Shown: piece by piece, positions 47,676 through 60,241 of the stretch
How positions within the stretch are numbered: the first letter of the stretch is position 1
How the letters are laid out: every line of letters starts with the position of its first letter
Source of the DNA: Mya arenaria
Lineage: Eukaryota > Mollusca > Bivalvia > Myida > Myidae
Length of the DNA: 64,000 bases
Direction of reading: 5' to 3'
Assembly: GCF_026914265.1 (NCBI RefSeq)
Contig: NC_069125.1
Location: forward strand, 75,021,546 to 75,085,545
The notes under the pieces: generated by a model
Databases searched by the model: none
What the model was told of the DNA's origin: nothing
The model's input: only the letters and a program-made list of their open reading frames with translations
Translations under genes and position numbers: made by a program

Positions 47676-48890
47676 AGATAAGTAGATCCAAATATTTGGC
47701 CATGCTGGAAATCCTTTTCTCCAACCTCAGATAAGTAGATCCATTAATTTAACCATGCTTGAAATTCTTATCTTGCCCACGGGCGAAGATAAAATGCCCG
47801 GATGGAACTTCTTTTAATGGTCACCACAGTGTAATTACCTCCCTTGTTGAAGACTGTCGTCTGTAGCGCATCATGGAAACCTTGTCTTGTGGCAATATTT
47901 AGAACGCTAGTTAATTATTTCTCGCTTCAAATGCCACCAGAAAACAGTTTTTACGCACCTTTCAAGAAATAATGCTTCACTCTTCATAGAACTATTTAAA
48001 GACCGATCGGACCATTTACATACTCTGAATCGCTGCGCGAATATACATGACAACCACGAATTATCGCATATCCGTACGCAATAATTTCACCAAGCACAAG
48101 AGAGTTCTAGCAAGAAAAATACATTTTTACTTAATTTTGTTTTACTGAGATGGGAGAAAAAGCATCTACCATAGCCGCTCGTGTAAGACAGGCTCATCCC
48201 GACCCTCGCGCAGGGTGTTTTGCGGAAACTCGGTAAACCTCGTTTCCGCAGAACACCCTACGCTCGGGTCGGAATGAACCTATCTTACACTCTCGGCCAT
48301 GGAAGATACTTATAATCTTTCCCACGAGGAAATTTACAATGTTATGTTGAACTGGGGTGGGGTGAAAAAGAATCTACCACAGCCGCTATAAGTATTTTCC
48401 ATGGCCGCTCGTGTAAGGTTCTTTCCAACCCGAGGGTGAGGTGTTTTGAGGAAACTAGGTTTAACGAGTTTCCGTAAAACTCCTACGCGAAATTTTGGAT
48501 AAACATTGATAGATGCTTTTTCTTCCACCCCAGTTAACCAAAATGCGCGTTGTGAAAATAATTCGAGTATAGATAATTATGCTATTATTTGTGGATAGAT
48601 ATGCGCGCAGTGATTCAAAATATGTAAACAGCCAGAGCGTTCCATAAATAGTTCTGAGGAGAGTGCAGCACTATTTCTTGAATGCAGCGTGAAAACCTTC
48701 TTTGGTGGCATTTGAAGTGAAAAAATGATTTATTTGGATTTTAAATATTGCCACCAGACAAGGTTTTCAACAAGGGAAGTTATTGCGTGATGCCAATAAA
48801 AAGTAGTTCCTTACGGGTACATTTTTATCACTGTCCGTGGGCAAGATAAGGATTTTCAGGATGGCAAATTTTTTGGATCTACTTATCTTG
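47676..48890. mobile_element. Foldback element with long inverted arms
   Basis: The left arm starts AGATAAGTAGATCCAAATAT and includes TTATCTTGCCCACGGGC. The right arm is its reverse complement, including GCCCGT-like GTCCGTGGGCAAGATAA and ending TTTGGATCTACTTATCT. The arms converge near 48.28 kb, where a GC-rich inner palindrome (48195-48275; CCCGACCCTCGCGCAGGGTG against CACCCTACGCTCGGGTCGG) and a related decayed one (48415-48500) lie. No protein is encoded. A fragment of the inner part recurs at about 50155-50235. Confidence 0.75.
48195..48277. repeat. GC-rich inner palindrome of foldback element
   Basis: Inverted repeat of about 35 bp per arm around AAACTCGGTAAACCTCGTTT. A strong stem-loop in DNA or RNA. 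Confidence 0.8.
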
Positions 48891-48919
48891 GGTGAGAGAA
48901 AGCTTCATCACAACCCCCG

Positions 48920-49080
48920 GGATCCGGTAGACACCCATCGCGAAATAAGTAATCACTTATTCGTGAAGAGTAGTTTTGAACCTAAAAGTACACAATTATA
49001 TATATATTCGCACAGTTTGGAATTTGAACGTTGTCTTCACTTCCATTCCACCAGTATTGAATATTGCAACCCATAACCTC
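48920..49080. repeat. Dispersed segment shared with 53938-54065
   Basis: CGCGAAATAAGTAATCACTT then AGAGTAGTTTTGAAC at this site matches CGCGAAATAAGTGATTTTAA then GAGTAGTTTTGAAC at about 53950. It lies just upstream of the LINE RT remnant and may be its 5' region. Confidence 0.55.
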
Positions 49081-49149
49081 ATTTCCGTAGATACTGATAA
49101 AGCGGACTTATTATATGACTACTTTTATCCCCCTATCTAATATTGACGA

Positions 49150-50060
49150 AACTGGTGAGGAGCTTCCCAAATTACGCAAAAGGGAAAGCACTCTTGCAAA
49201 ATGACTTTCACTGAAAATGATATAAAATATAGTTTGCTTAATCTGGTGATAAATAAAGCAAGTGGCCCTGATATGATAAGCCTTCAAATGTTGAAGGAAA
49301 CGGCTTCCATTGTGTCGTTTGCATTAATTAATCACTTAGTGAAAGTGTTTGTCTTGCCTCTTGGAATTTTGCTAATGTGTCTCATCTCTTTTAAAAGGGT
49401 GATAGATCCCTTTCGTCCAACTATAAGTCAATTTCAATAATAAACTGTCCAGGAAAAGTATTGGAACGAACATTCATTAACTATGTATATAATCATCTTC
49501 ATTCCAATGATTGTATTTACAAGTTACAATCTGGCGTTTTGCCTTGACACTCAAAAGGCTTATCAGTTAATGACATTATATATACACTCAAATATCGAAG
49601 GCATTTGATGATAAGGGAATCAACATGCATTGTTTTCTGTGATATTCCCAAAGCTTTGACAGAATGCGGCATAATGGTTTTTTTACCCCCCCCCCACCCC
49701 CACCACAACAAATTAGATTTCAAAGCAAGTTTAAGAACTGGATTGCTCATTATTTGGCGCAAATGCCATTATTTGAAGTTCGCAATGTTCATGCAGGTGT
49801 ACCTGAAGGGCCTGTACTTGGACCATTACTTTTTCTGTTTAATTTAAATGGCATTACCGAGTATCTTGTAAGTACAATGCGACAGTGTTGCTAACAGACA
49901 GATACTAGTTGTATTGAATATACTCTAAAAACGGTAAAAGCTTGTACATGTCCAATCCTCTCAAAACGAAAGTAATGTTTTTTAAAACTTTGCAATAATA
50001 TTCAACGAATCATTATGAAACTCATTAGCATTTAGGACTTTGTTTAAGAGCAAATGGAAC
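49150..50060 (+). pseudogene. Degenerate LINE reverse transcriptase, copy A
   Basis: Recognisable RT pieces in order are FTENDIKYSLLNLVINKASG PDMIS, SNYKSISIINCPGKVLER (YRPIS-type box), VYNHLHSND, YKLQSG, FCDIPKAL, and GVPEGPVLGPLLFLF (the GVPQGSVLGPLLF box). The catalytic FADD box is lost. Stops, frameshifts and a C-rich insertion (49686-49704) disrupt the frame. Same family as 56540-57380. Confidence 0.88.
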
Positions 50061-50149
50061 ATGGCTTGAGCATATATATATATATATGCGAACAGAGATA
50101 GAGAAGTAGCCGTATGTAAAACTAAATTAAAATTACATTTTAACTACAT

Positions 50150-50240
50150 TTTGAGAAAAAGCATCTACAATTGTCGCTAGGGTCAGATAGCTTCACCGCA
50201 ACTCTCGCGCAGGCTGTTCTGCGGAAACTCGGTAAACATA
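50150..50240. mobile_element. Fragment of the 47.7-kb foldback family
   Basis: GAGAAAAAGCATCTACAATT and CTCTCGCGCAGGCTGTTCTG match the inner arm at 48155-48230 with substitutions. It stops abruptly after GGAAACTCGGTAAAC. Confidence 0.65.
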
Positions 50241-51800
50241 GACAAATTATAAAATACGTTATAGAAAGTTGTTGTTTTTCATAGTTTTATTCCAAACTTA
50301 TAACTATCAGATAATACTTTTAAGATCATTTCTAGTTGTGGTGTATTAACAAAGTGATGCAGTTAAGTGGGAAAAGGAATGGCATTTCCACGTCCAACAG
50401 TGTACTTTCAGTAATGTGCGAAAATGGCATCATTTTTTTAATGGAACGAACCGATATATATAATCTTTATACGTACTAATGATGCATTAGATTCAACTAA
50501 ACCATAGTATATTTCTATCCGAAAAAATACAACAACAAACAAATATTCTTTTCTAGACTGAAATGAAATCTTGCATATGAAGAGCAGAATCCACGATATT
50601 ATTATGATACAAGCTTTTTGTTTAAATTCCACTTAGTAAAATATTTATGTAACAAGTCAACGAACTTCTGGAACAGCCGTCGTATATATTCAAACTATCC
50701 CTTAACACTCTTTATGGTTTGTTTCAAAAGCTACATATCTATGAATATTTCGAGTTTTATGATTGTCTGCAACAAGCTGTCCAACAGCTAGCTATGCCAC
50801 TGCCTGAAACATGGGTTTTATGTGGTTTACGTCAGAATATTGTCAAGCAAATTGTTTAGCAGTCTATTTATAATTGTTTATTGTGTGGTCATTTTTCATT
50901 TTTATATTTTGTATATATTGTATTCACTGAACTTTATAAAGTTCACCCTCTCGATACTGTTTCTTTACATTTCATGATTGAACAAATTACTGTGTGTAGT
51001 TATTACTTAACCATCTTGTTGTGATATAACCTTAATGATATATGTTATAAAAAAAAATCCGAGTTTCTTTCACGTTTTATTCTAAAAATCTTCACGTTGA
51101 TCATAATTATTCTGTTTGTTTAACTCATAGCATCATGTAACGAGAAGCATGTACATGTTTAAGTTACTTTGATAGATATTTTGAATCTTGAATCGTTATC
51201 GTCTATTGCCATTAGACATATGTTTATGAACGCGATAATAAATTGTTTTTCTATGATACAGCATAAGTTTCTATTTCTATTATAGAAAGGGGAATACACT
51301 TCAAATTTATTAAATTTTTAATTGTGATCAACTGCATGACGGCCTGCATTCTATATTTTATAATTCGATATATACTTGATAACCAATAATGTTGTTTAAT
51401 GTTTATGTTCATGTCTTGATGTAGTTTTTTTTCTTTTATTATTTAATTATACTTCTTTTTCCACTGGATTTGTATCTTAGTGTGGCTAACGCTTACAGCT
51501 CAAATATAATACTTAATTGTCCTTAGATCCAAATGGATAATGGAATAATGGCTAGGCGGCTGGCCTTGTGACAAGACTTAGTTCAACATTTCTGAGCATT
51601 ATTTGTAACGTGTTCCATTTTCAATGTATGGACAAAATGCGAAGGTATACAATCAAGTGCTGATAGAAGTTCCCTTTACTAACTTACACGGCGTAAGCTA
51701 GTAGGGGTTATCTACCTTATTACAACTCATGAACGCGTATTGTGCTTGTTTACCAAATGTATTTACTTTGAATTTCTACACAATTTACAGTTATCAATAA
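50241..51800. other. AT-rich intergenic DNA
   Basis: No exon, repeat array or RNA gene was recognised. Confidence 0.5.
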
Positions 51801-53441
51801 TGCTACAACTATGTACGTGAAGTTAGCGGCCTAGCGGCGTGAAGTTAGCGGCCTAGCGGCCTAGCGGCGTGAAGTTAGCGGCCTAGCGGCGTGAAGATAG
51901 CGGCCTGGCGGCCTAGCGGCGTGAAGTTGGCGGCCTAGCGGCCTAATTATTTTTTCTATTTCCAAGCAATTGTTAATTCGTTTTTTTTAAAACACTGATA
52001 AATCAAAGTTGTTTATTCATATAGTAACATAGCGGCCTTAAATTGTTATCTATTCAGAATATTTATTATTCTTTACCTTTTATTCTATAACAATTTTAAA
52101 TTAACTGTTTTATGCACAAATTATCACTTTGAAGCGTTTTTCAATTCTTTTCCAAAAAAGTCGACCGAGCACTTCAGCGGCCTAGCGGCCTAGCGGCCTA
52201 GCGGCGTGAAGTTAGCGGCCTGGCGGCCTAGCGGCGTGAAGTTAGCGGCCTGGCGGCCTAGCGGCCTAGCGGCCTAAAATGGTTTCCTATTTCAAACCAT
52301 GTATACATGCATTATCTTCTAAAACAATGACATTTTAACTGTTTTTATGCAAAAATTAACACTTTGAAGCTATTAGCGATTATCAACAGTTTTTTTCAAA
52401 AGCGTCGATAAAGCAGTCAGGGCCGCTAGGCCGCTGAAGTGCTAGATCGACGTTTTTGCAAAAAAAAATGAAAAACGCTTCAGAGTGATAATTTTTGCAT
52501 AAAAACAGTAAATATATCATTGTTTTAGAAGAACAGGCATGTTTAATGCTTTGAAATAGCTAACTGCTTTATCGACGCTTTTGAAAAAAATATGTTGATT
52601 ATCGCTAATAGCTTCAAAGTGTTCATTTGTGCATTCAAACAGTTAATATGTCATTGTTTTAGAAGAAAATTCATGTACACATGGTTTGAAATAGGAAACC
52701 ATTTTAGGCCGCTAGGCCGCCAGGCCGCTAACTTCACGCCGCTAGGCCGCTAGGCCGCTGAAGTGCTCGATCGTCTTTTTTTGAAAATTTAAAAAAAAAA
52801 ACGCTTCAGAGTGATAATTTGTGCATAAAAACAGTAAATATATCATTGTTTTAGAAGAACAGGCATGTTTAATGCTTTGAAATAGCTGACTGCTTAATCG
52901 ACGTTTTTGAAAAAAAAGCTGTTGATAATCGCTTCAATGTGTTAATGTGTGCATAAAAACAGTTAAAATGTCATTGTTTAAGAAGAAAATGCATGTATAC
53001 ATGCTTTGAAATATGATTCAATTTAGGCCGCTAGGCCGCCAGGCCGCTAATTTCACGCCGCTAGGCCGCTAGGTCGCTGAAGTGTTTGATCGACTTTTTT
53101 GAAAAAAAGTTGAAAAACGCTTCAGAGTGATAATTTGTGCATAAAACAGTTAATTTAAAATTGTTTTAGAATAAAAGGTAAAGAAAAATATTCTGAATAG
53201 ATAACAATTTAAGGCCGCTATGTAACTATATGAATAAAAAACTTTGATTTATCAGTGTTTTTAAAAAAAAACGCATTAACAATTGCTTGGAAATAGAAAA
53301 AAATCAGGCCTAGGCCGCCAACTTCACGCCGCTAGGCCGCCAGGCCGCCAACTTCAAGGCGCTAGGCCGCTAGGCCGCCAGGCCGCTAACTTCACGCCGC
53401 TAGGCCGCTAGGCCGCTAAATTCACGTACATGCTACAACTA
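51801..53441. mobile_element. Foldback-like transposon: 1.62-kb near-palindrome with tandem-repeat arms
   Basis: The termini are TGTACGTGAAGTTAGCGGCC on the left (from 51812) and its near-exact complement on the right (ends 53430). Both ends are flanked by the direct repeat TGCTACAACTA (51801-51811 and 53431-53441). Arms carry short tandem blocks of AGCGGCCT and GGCGTGAAGTT on the left, inverted to AGGCCGCT and AACTTCACGCC on the right. These blocks are interspersed with AT-rich segments that are also inverted (for example GATAATTTGTGCATAAAACAG on the right, CTGTTTTATGCACAAATTAT on the left). The right half contains two tandem copies of one AT-rich block. No transposase is present. The architecture matches Foldback elements, and the 9-11-bp duplication fits Mutator-like or FB-type insertion. 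Confidence 0.85.
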
Positions 53442-54173
53442 CCTGTTTTAGGTGGTGATATTAAATGCAACCCAGATCCATTTCACAGTAATACTAGAGC
53501 CGTCTCAATTAAGGGTTTGTGTGAGGGTTATGCACCAGAATACAAGCGATGATGGCGTGTTAAATAGCCTCCAACATAATTTGAGATCATGGAAACATGT
53601 TACCAGAGTCGGTATATGTTTGAAAGTACGACGGAATTATTCATTATAAATATATATTTGCTTTATATATTTATCCACATGTAGCTGTCGAATCTAGGAA
53701 CAGACTCAGCATAGTTGTATAATAGACCACATACTATAAAATTATTCTCCTTTGTGAAATAATTGAAGATTAACCCAATTCAATATATCACGAATTTAGC
53801 CGCATTCTAGCAATTATAATATAATAATAATGTAATATGCATAATCTAACGTCATGGCCAACTAAAGTGACGTCTTCAATCTAGTACTCTTTTAGACGCA
53901 ATAGCCATTTCTTAAACTATACAACCGTTTCAAGAATCCGGTAGATCATCGCGAAATAAGTGATTTTAAGAGTAGTTTTGAACTCAAAAGTATTTATATT
54001 TGCACATTTTGAAATTATAAAAAGGGTGTTAATGAACGTTTTCTTCAAATTTCATACCATTCTATATTACGGTGCATACGTGTTTACTTTGGCTTAAATA
54101 CGCTAAGGAGGCATTTGACAACGTTTAGTTAACACATTGACTGGAGCTGCGTTGCTTATTAATTATTATGCCC
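53442..54173. other. AT-rich intergenic DNA
   Basis: It includes at 53938-54065 the segment shared with 48920-49080. No gene was seen. Confidence 0.5.
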
Positions 54174-54369
54174 CCAATGCAAGGGCAGTAATGTCAGGTG
54201 CGTCCATACTTCCCGGTGCATTGTTTTGAGTGGAAAACGTCCTCGATTCGGTGAGTATTGCCCCTGCTTTCTATATGTTTCAACGAGAATTTTTAGAAAC
54301 GACCTTTTTCCACTCAAAACAATGAACCGGGAAGCATGGACGCACCTGACATTACTGCCCTTGCAATGG
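54174..54369. mobile_element. 196-bp palindromic MITE
   Basis: Inverted arms of about 59 bp with few mismatches. The left arm has GCAAGGGCAGTAATGTCAGG and ends TTGTTTTGAGTGG; the right arm is its complement. The loop is about 76 bp. It sits inside the TATGCCCCC...AAGAAGAGGGGTATATTG head of another repeat, so it is the younger insertion. Confidence 0.82.
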
Positions 54370-55010
54370 AAGAAGAGGGGTATATTGCTTTGCACATGTC
54401 GGTCGGTCCGTCGGTAGACCAAAGCTTGTCCGAGTGATCACTCAACAATTCCTGGACGTATGGTCATCAAACTTGACATGATGGTTGGGCGTGACAATAA
54501 GATGACCCCTATTGATTATAGGGGTCATCGGGTCAAACTTGAGGTCACAGTGACCTTTTATGGTCAAAAGGATATTAAAGCTTGTCCGAGTGATTACTCA
54601 ACAATGTCTAAACCTATGGTCATCAAACTTGACAAGGAGGCTGGGCCTGACCAGTAGAAGATCCCTATTAATTTCAATTTTAGGGGTCAAAGGTCGAGGT
54701 AACAGTGCCCTTGAATGCGAAAATTTGTTCTAGTGTTAACTCGACAATGCCTGCACTCATGGCCCTCAAACTTGACTTGGGGGTTGGGCCTGACCTGTAG
54801 ATGACCCCTTTTGATTTTAGGTTCATCGGGTCAAAGGTCAAGGTCACAGTGACCTTGAACAAAAAAAGCTTGTCTGTATGATAACTCGACGATTAGTGCC
54901 TGTGCCAATGGCCCTCAAACTTGACATTTAAGTTTTGGGTGAACAGTTGATCCTACGGATTTTGAGGTCATAGAGTCAATGGTCATGGTCATAACCCATG
55001 TTCATCATTG
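54370..55010 (+). repeat. Tandem repeat of about 147 bp (four diverged units)
   Basis: Units are marked by AGCTTGTCCGAGTGATNACT at about 54422, 54577, 54720 and 54866. Each contains AAACTTGAC, GTTGGGCCTGACC and GGTCACAGTGACCTT. It is a dispersed family I associate with bivalve genomes. GGTCACAGTGACC is a self-complementary nuclear-receptor-type inverted half-site pair. Confidence 0.8.
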
Positions 55011-56335
55011 AAATTTTTTCATATCTACTTATTCCCTGCTGCTAAGAGGATACATTTGTATCTGCAAATTTCAGTCATCATCTAAACATTATTAAAAACT
55101 GTACCTCCTATATTCACCTTTTGAATGGTCATTATCTTAAAACTGCCTCATAGGCATCCAATGTCAATGACAAATCAGCTGTCATTTCCGTCCATGCATA
55201 TTTCATTCAATTGATCAAATAATCCTGACAACATGGCGCTCGGGGGGGGGGGGGATAATGTTTGACAAACATCTCTTGTTACGTATTATTATTCCCTTAT
55301 TTGTATACTGTTAAAATGAACTGCATATAAACATATTGCCGTACAAAAAATAATTTTGTTTCGTATAGATGGTTACATGGCAATGCTTAAATGTGCCTTA
55401 TATGATGTCACTTATTATAATATTCATATAAAGTATTACTATAATCATCTTTAGTTATCCTCTTTTCAGTTATTTCAATAAGCACTGCATAAACTATTAG
55501 ATTCACTAGTTAAAATCGTAATATTGAACCATTATAAGATGACCTGGGAATACAAATTCTAAAAGTTACAGCATTAATTGTACATGTGTGTAACTATAAA
55601 TATGTTGTATTTCTTCTATATTACTCAGAGTTAGAGTACGTTACGATCTTTATATAAATATTTTTGCATACTTTCTATATAGGAGGAATAAAGATTTCAT
55701 AGATTTATTTATTGTCTCTATGTATAAAATATGCAAGAGTGCGTATTCCATCGAAAGTTGTCAGAGCTAGACGTAATGATAAACCTATCTTCTAATGAGA
55801 AACGTACAGCGTTAAGTTCTTGCAAGTTCACAGATTGAAACACACAATGCAAACAATTACGGAATACCGCAAATAATTTGATCAAAAAATGTTAATAAGA
55901 CTCGTTCATGGTTTATAAAATGCACTTTTTACGGATATTTTTTATTGTGAAAAAAGTTGGGCAAACTCATTAGGAGTGTTAAAAATAAGATATTGACGAC
56001 TGAAACCCTTCAACAAATGTTGATATACAATGTAAGCTCGAATATTGTCTTTAAAGTAAAAAAAAAAAGAAATGCGACACATACGCAATTCAACAAAAGG
56101 CGCAATTGGTTGATTGACAATAATACATGGTGTCACCAATGTATTTAGTAAAGGTTTAGATATCCATCAGCTTAGTATGAGTTCCTTTTGAACCTATCTT
56201 TTTTTCTTCACTGTATCGGCGAGGGTTCGCTGCTCCCCACTACAACCAGGGTTTTTATACTATAATTGTATTTTTTCTGCAATTTCTGTATCAAAAAGTA
56301 AAATATATTATAATATAGATGTTTTCAGAGGCATA
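55011..56335. other. AT-rich intergenic DNA
   Basis: It includes a G13 run at 55242-55254. No gene was recognised. Confidence 0.5.
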
Positions 56336-56340
56336 AGCGA

Positions 56341-56403
56341 GCCAAAATATGAGCAAGTCCCTTTCTAATGTAGTATTTGAAAGGGACTTGCTCATATTTT
56401 GGC
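56341..56403. repeat. Perfect 25-bp inverted repeat with 13-nt loop
   Basis: GCCAAAATATGAGCAAGTCC plus CTTTC (56341-56365) pairs without mismatch with 56379-56403. The stem extends further by AGCG/CGCT past one mismatch. No tandem or dispersed copy was noticed in the window. Confidence 0.93.
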
Positions 56404-56539
56404 ACGCTAATCTAGAAGATAATTTAAGTAATGCAGCTGTCAAGAACTCAGACAGTATAAAAAACTTGCCAAAACGTTGACAAAGAAGGAAACACTGATA
56501 CAAATTCCATTCAACCAATAGTTAGTATTGCAGATATAA

Positions 56540-57380
56540 CTTTCACCTAGAATGATATAAAAGACAGTTTGCATAATCTGGTAATAAATAAAGTAGGCTC
56601 AAAATAATAAGCCTTCAAATGTTGAAGGGAACGGCTTCTATTGTGTCGTTTCCGTTAAAAATCACGTTGTGAATGTGTTTGTCCTGCCTCTTGGAATTTG
56701 TCTAATGTGACTCATCTCATTAAAAGGGTTTGTCCCTTCCGTCCAACTTTCGGCAAAATTCAACAATAAACTGTGTTGAAATGGTTATGGAACTGACATT
56801 CATTAACTATGTATACGATCATCTTCATTCCGATGATTTTATTTACAAGTTACAATCTGGGGTTTGCCTTGACACTCACTGAAAGGTATATAAGTTAATT
56901 GACATATATACACTCAAATATGTAAGGCAGTTGAAGAGAAGGAATTAACATGTATGGTTTTCTGTGATATTTCCAAAGCTTTTGACAAAGTGTGACATAA
57001 AGGTATTCTTTTAGAAAAAAAATGGATTTGAATGCAATAATAAAAACTGGGTTGCTCTTTATTTGACACGCAAGGTATCATTTAAAGTTCGCAATGTTCA
57101 TGCTAGTGTACTAAAAGTCTGTCAGGGTCTGTACTTTTTCTCTTTCATGTAAATGGCATTTATTTATCTTGTAAGAACAAGGCGAAACTTGCAGATGATA
57201 GCTCACTAGCAGATACTTGTCTTATTGAATCTTCCCTAAATAATGGCAGCTGTGCATTTCAATCCTCAAACGGAATGTATGTCTTTTTACACAATGCAAT
57301 AAAATTCAACCAATTGTTATGAAACTCATTAACATTAAGGACTTTGGTTTAGAGAAAATGCAACATGGCTTGAGCATACA
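56540..57380 (+). pseudogene. Degenerate LINE reverse transcriptase, copy B
   Basis: Collinear with copy A at 49150: AAGCCTTCAAATGTTGAAGG, ATTCATTAACTATGTATA, CATCTTCATTCCGATGATTT and GTTCGCAATGTTCATGC all recur. Peptide remnants include VYDHLHSDDFIYKLQSG and FSVIFPKLLTK. Stops and frameshifts are numerous. The two copies share end points approximately, with unique DNA on both sides. Confidence 0.87.
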
Positions 57381-59432
57381 ATCAAAGTTGTTAAATCGGC
57401 CTCTAAAGTGCGTGTGTCAACGAGGATGTTAAAATACAAATTTTAATCAAATCCATTACACGCGACGTTACAATCTTCTTCATTAGTATAAGATAATTGA
57501 GTCGTCTATGAAAACAATGTTTAGAAAATACAAGTTTCAATTATAGACTTCTAATTAAAGTCGGTTTGATTCAACTTAGTTGATTCTAATTGATCGCTAA
57601 AACAATGATAGCTTGCAACAGAACCTTAGCGAATATATACCACACACACACCATCCGTCCGGAATAGGCATTATCATGTTACCTTACCAATATGCATGGG
57701 TATTTTATTTGAAATTAACAATTCTTGTATCTTGAATTAAAGTCGCGTTAAGCTATAAGTAAAAAGAATAGATTGTTCCGAAATATTATTTTAATGGCGA
57801 CAGAATTCTAGTATCATGTTAAATCAGAAATGCTTGCAGTTATTTCAACGCATACTTCGTATAAATGTTATTAGTTATAATCCCGATTGTGGACAAAAAA
57901 CCCGGGTGATCCAGTACACTTTTCTAAATATACAGGGAATTGTGACGAACGCCTGTTGTTTTTTTCAAGTCCTTTAGTGCATCCATCTGAAAATAAAACA
58001 AATGATGAAAACAGCATGTCTTTTACTCAAGTCCGAAGGGATGTGCAATGCAACAAGCGTTTATTTTGATAATCGCCCTCAAACACCATGTAATTAATAG
58101 TCCGAGATGTTAGAACAATATGTTCTTTCGGTGGCAGGCAATATCTATGTTTTCCATACACAAAAAAATAAATCCATTTTCAAATGAATAGTATTTCCAA
58201 TTGCTAAATACATATACGACACTGACATTACGATGGCGCATGGGTAGGGCTAAAATTAATGTTGTTAGAACTTGTTGCCCAACCCATTTATTATTGTATT
58301 GTGATTTGTATGTATGTGTATGTCTTGGTGTTAAGAGAGAACACAAAACAATAAAATATTGTTTAGCAAAATGTAAACCTTAATCACTGCTTTTAGAGAA
58401 TTTGCCTGCGTTGTCAACTGTAGCATCTATTATGCTTGGTGGTATTCGTCGGAGGAAGACGACAGCGCCAACAAATACTGATATGCCCGAGTACGGTTAT
58501 TGTAGAAAATGTGCAGCTACCTTATGTGTATCCTATGTATTTGTTGTTGTTTTCTATCAATGACAAAAACACACAAGAAGCTAGCCCTGTATAGGTTTTG
58601 CCATCGCCGAGAGAGCATTCATTTTACATAATATTGATTAAGCAATTTATTCGTGTTTAAATATCTAAGGATAAAAGTTGTTACATTTAAATTTCCTTTC
58701 ATTTTGTTCAGAGTTTATACAGTCAACTTATCATATATTGCTCGTAAACCCGTTACGGTACTATTGAGACAGACACAGTAAACCATAATTCCGATGTTAT
58801 TACATGGATTCATATTTCCGCAGTTTTAACATGAAAAACTAACATTTTCTACATAAAAAATCACGTTTTTTCAACAAAAAACTCACTTTTTCAAACTCGA
58901 AACTCGAGATATCTCAGAAAAAAAAATCGTTTATAAATAAATCTTAAAATAAACTACTAGAAATAAACGGATGTTACCTGTGTTATATGATGAATTTGCT
59001 AGAAACTGTTACTTAAATAACTAATCATCGAAATCGTTTTCCATTTTCGTCGTAAAATTAAAATGTGATTTGCAACGATTTAGAATAAATGTCAAGCTAC
59101 TTCTTTTGGAACGTATGTAATAAAACATGTACACTTGTTTTGTTGATCGTTCTGAGAATGGTTTTATCGATCAAATCGCTGGAAGCACTGACAGTATAAA
59201 GCGAAATGATAGTATATACGGAATTCTAGATCAGAATCAGAATCAGAATTTAAACATGTAGTTTATCATCCATAAACATGTAACAATAATATGTACAAGT
59301 CAATAGTAAATAAATACAAACACAATACAACAAACGTGTTATGTTAACCTATAATGGTATAATATATACAGCAGTATACTGCATAAAGTTACTTTTAAGT
59401 ATTGTTATTCACTTCAAACTCAATTAGCAAAT

Positions 59433-59480
<48 letters not shown>

Positions 59481-60235
59481 TTAAGCGCAAGAATGAAGAT
59501 ATTAATGAAGTAACTCATCATGCTCCGTTAAAATAAGTGACAGAACTTGTGTCACACGCTTTTACTTTTTGTTTATTATATATTTTTGTTGTTGTATATG
59601 TTGAAACTTTTTGGAGAAAAAGACAATACAATATGTTTAAATCAGGCAAATTTCAGACGCCATTGTGCTAATAGGCTGTGTGTCATAAAACAGCGTATTT
59701 GGGCTTTGAGATATATTTTGAAAGGTATTTTTTTTAAATCATGACTTCAGTACTCTTCCCGGTTACAAAAATGCAAATATCTCAAACCTGACGCAATCAC
59801 CACAAGGCCGCCATTGCTGTTTGGATAGTTTTGAACATGTAGCAATTCTGCGTTTAAGTCAAATGCTTTTTGAACTAAACAAGACCTCCTCTCGTAAACT
59901 CTACTCTCGAAAATCCCTAAACAGTGACATGGTACATGTAATGAATGCTATATAAACGATCAAATCTTAAAAGGACATTAAACTTTAATTTTAAAAGATA
60001 GTAGTTGGTTCTCCAAACTTGAATATTTTGTTTAACCGGACAGGAAGCACGGACTCCGCACAGGTGGTACCACAGCTCCACGCCTGATGTGTTATTAATA
60101 CGAGAACAAAGAATGAACTTGATTACTAATTTTACTTAAAAGTTATTATCTCAATATAGTCATGTCTGTGTGTCAACCAGTAGGTCATTATAAAATATGA
60201 TAAAGCGATCTTCATTTTCATTGCTTCATCTCATT
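57381..60235. other. Intergenic DNA upstream of the lectin gene
   Basis: AT-rich, with a (TAA)n microsatellite at about 59435-59481. A possible retroelement tail begins at 59227 with tandem CAGAAT. No credible exon was found. Confidence 0.5.
59435..59481. repeat. (AAT)n microsatellite
   Basis: About 15 AAT steps ending AATATTAAG. Confidence 0.94.
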
Positions 60236-60241
60236 ATCGGA

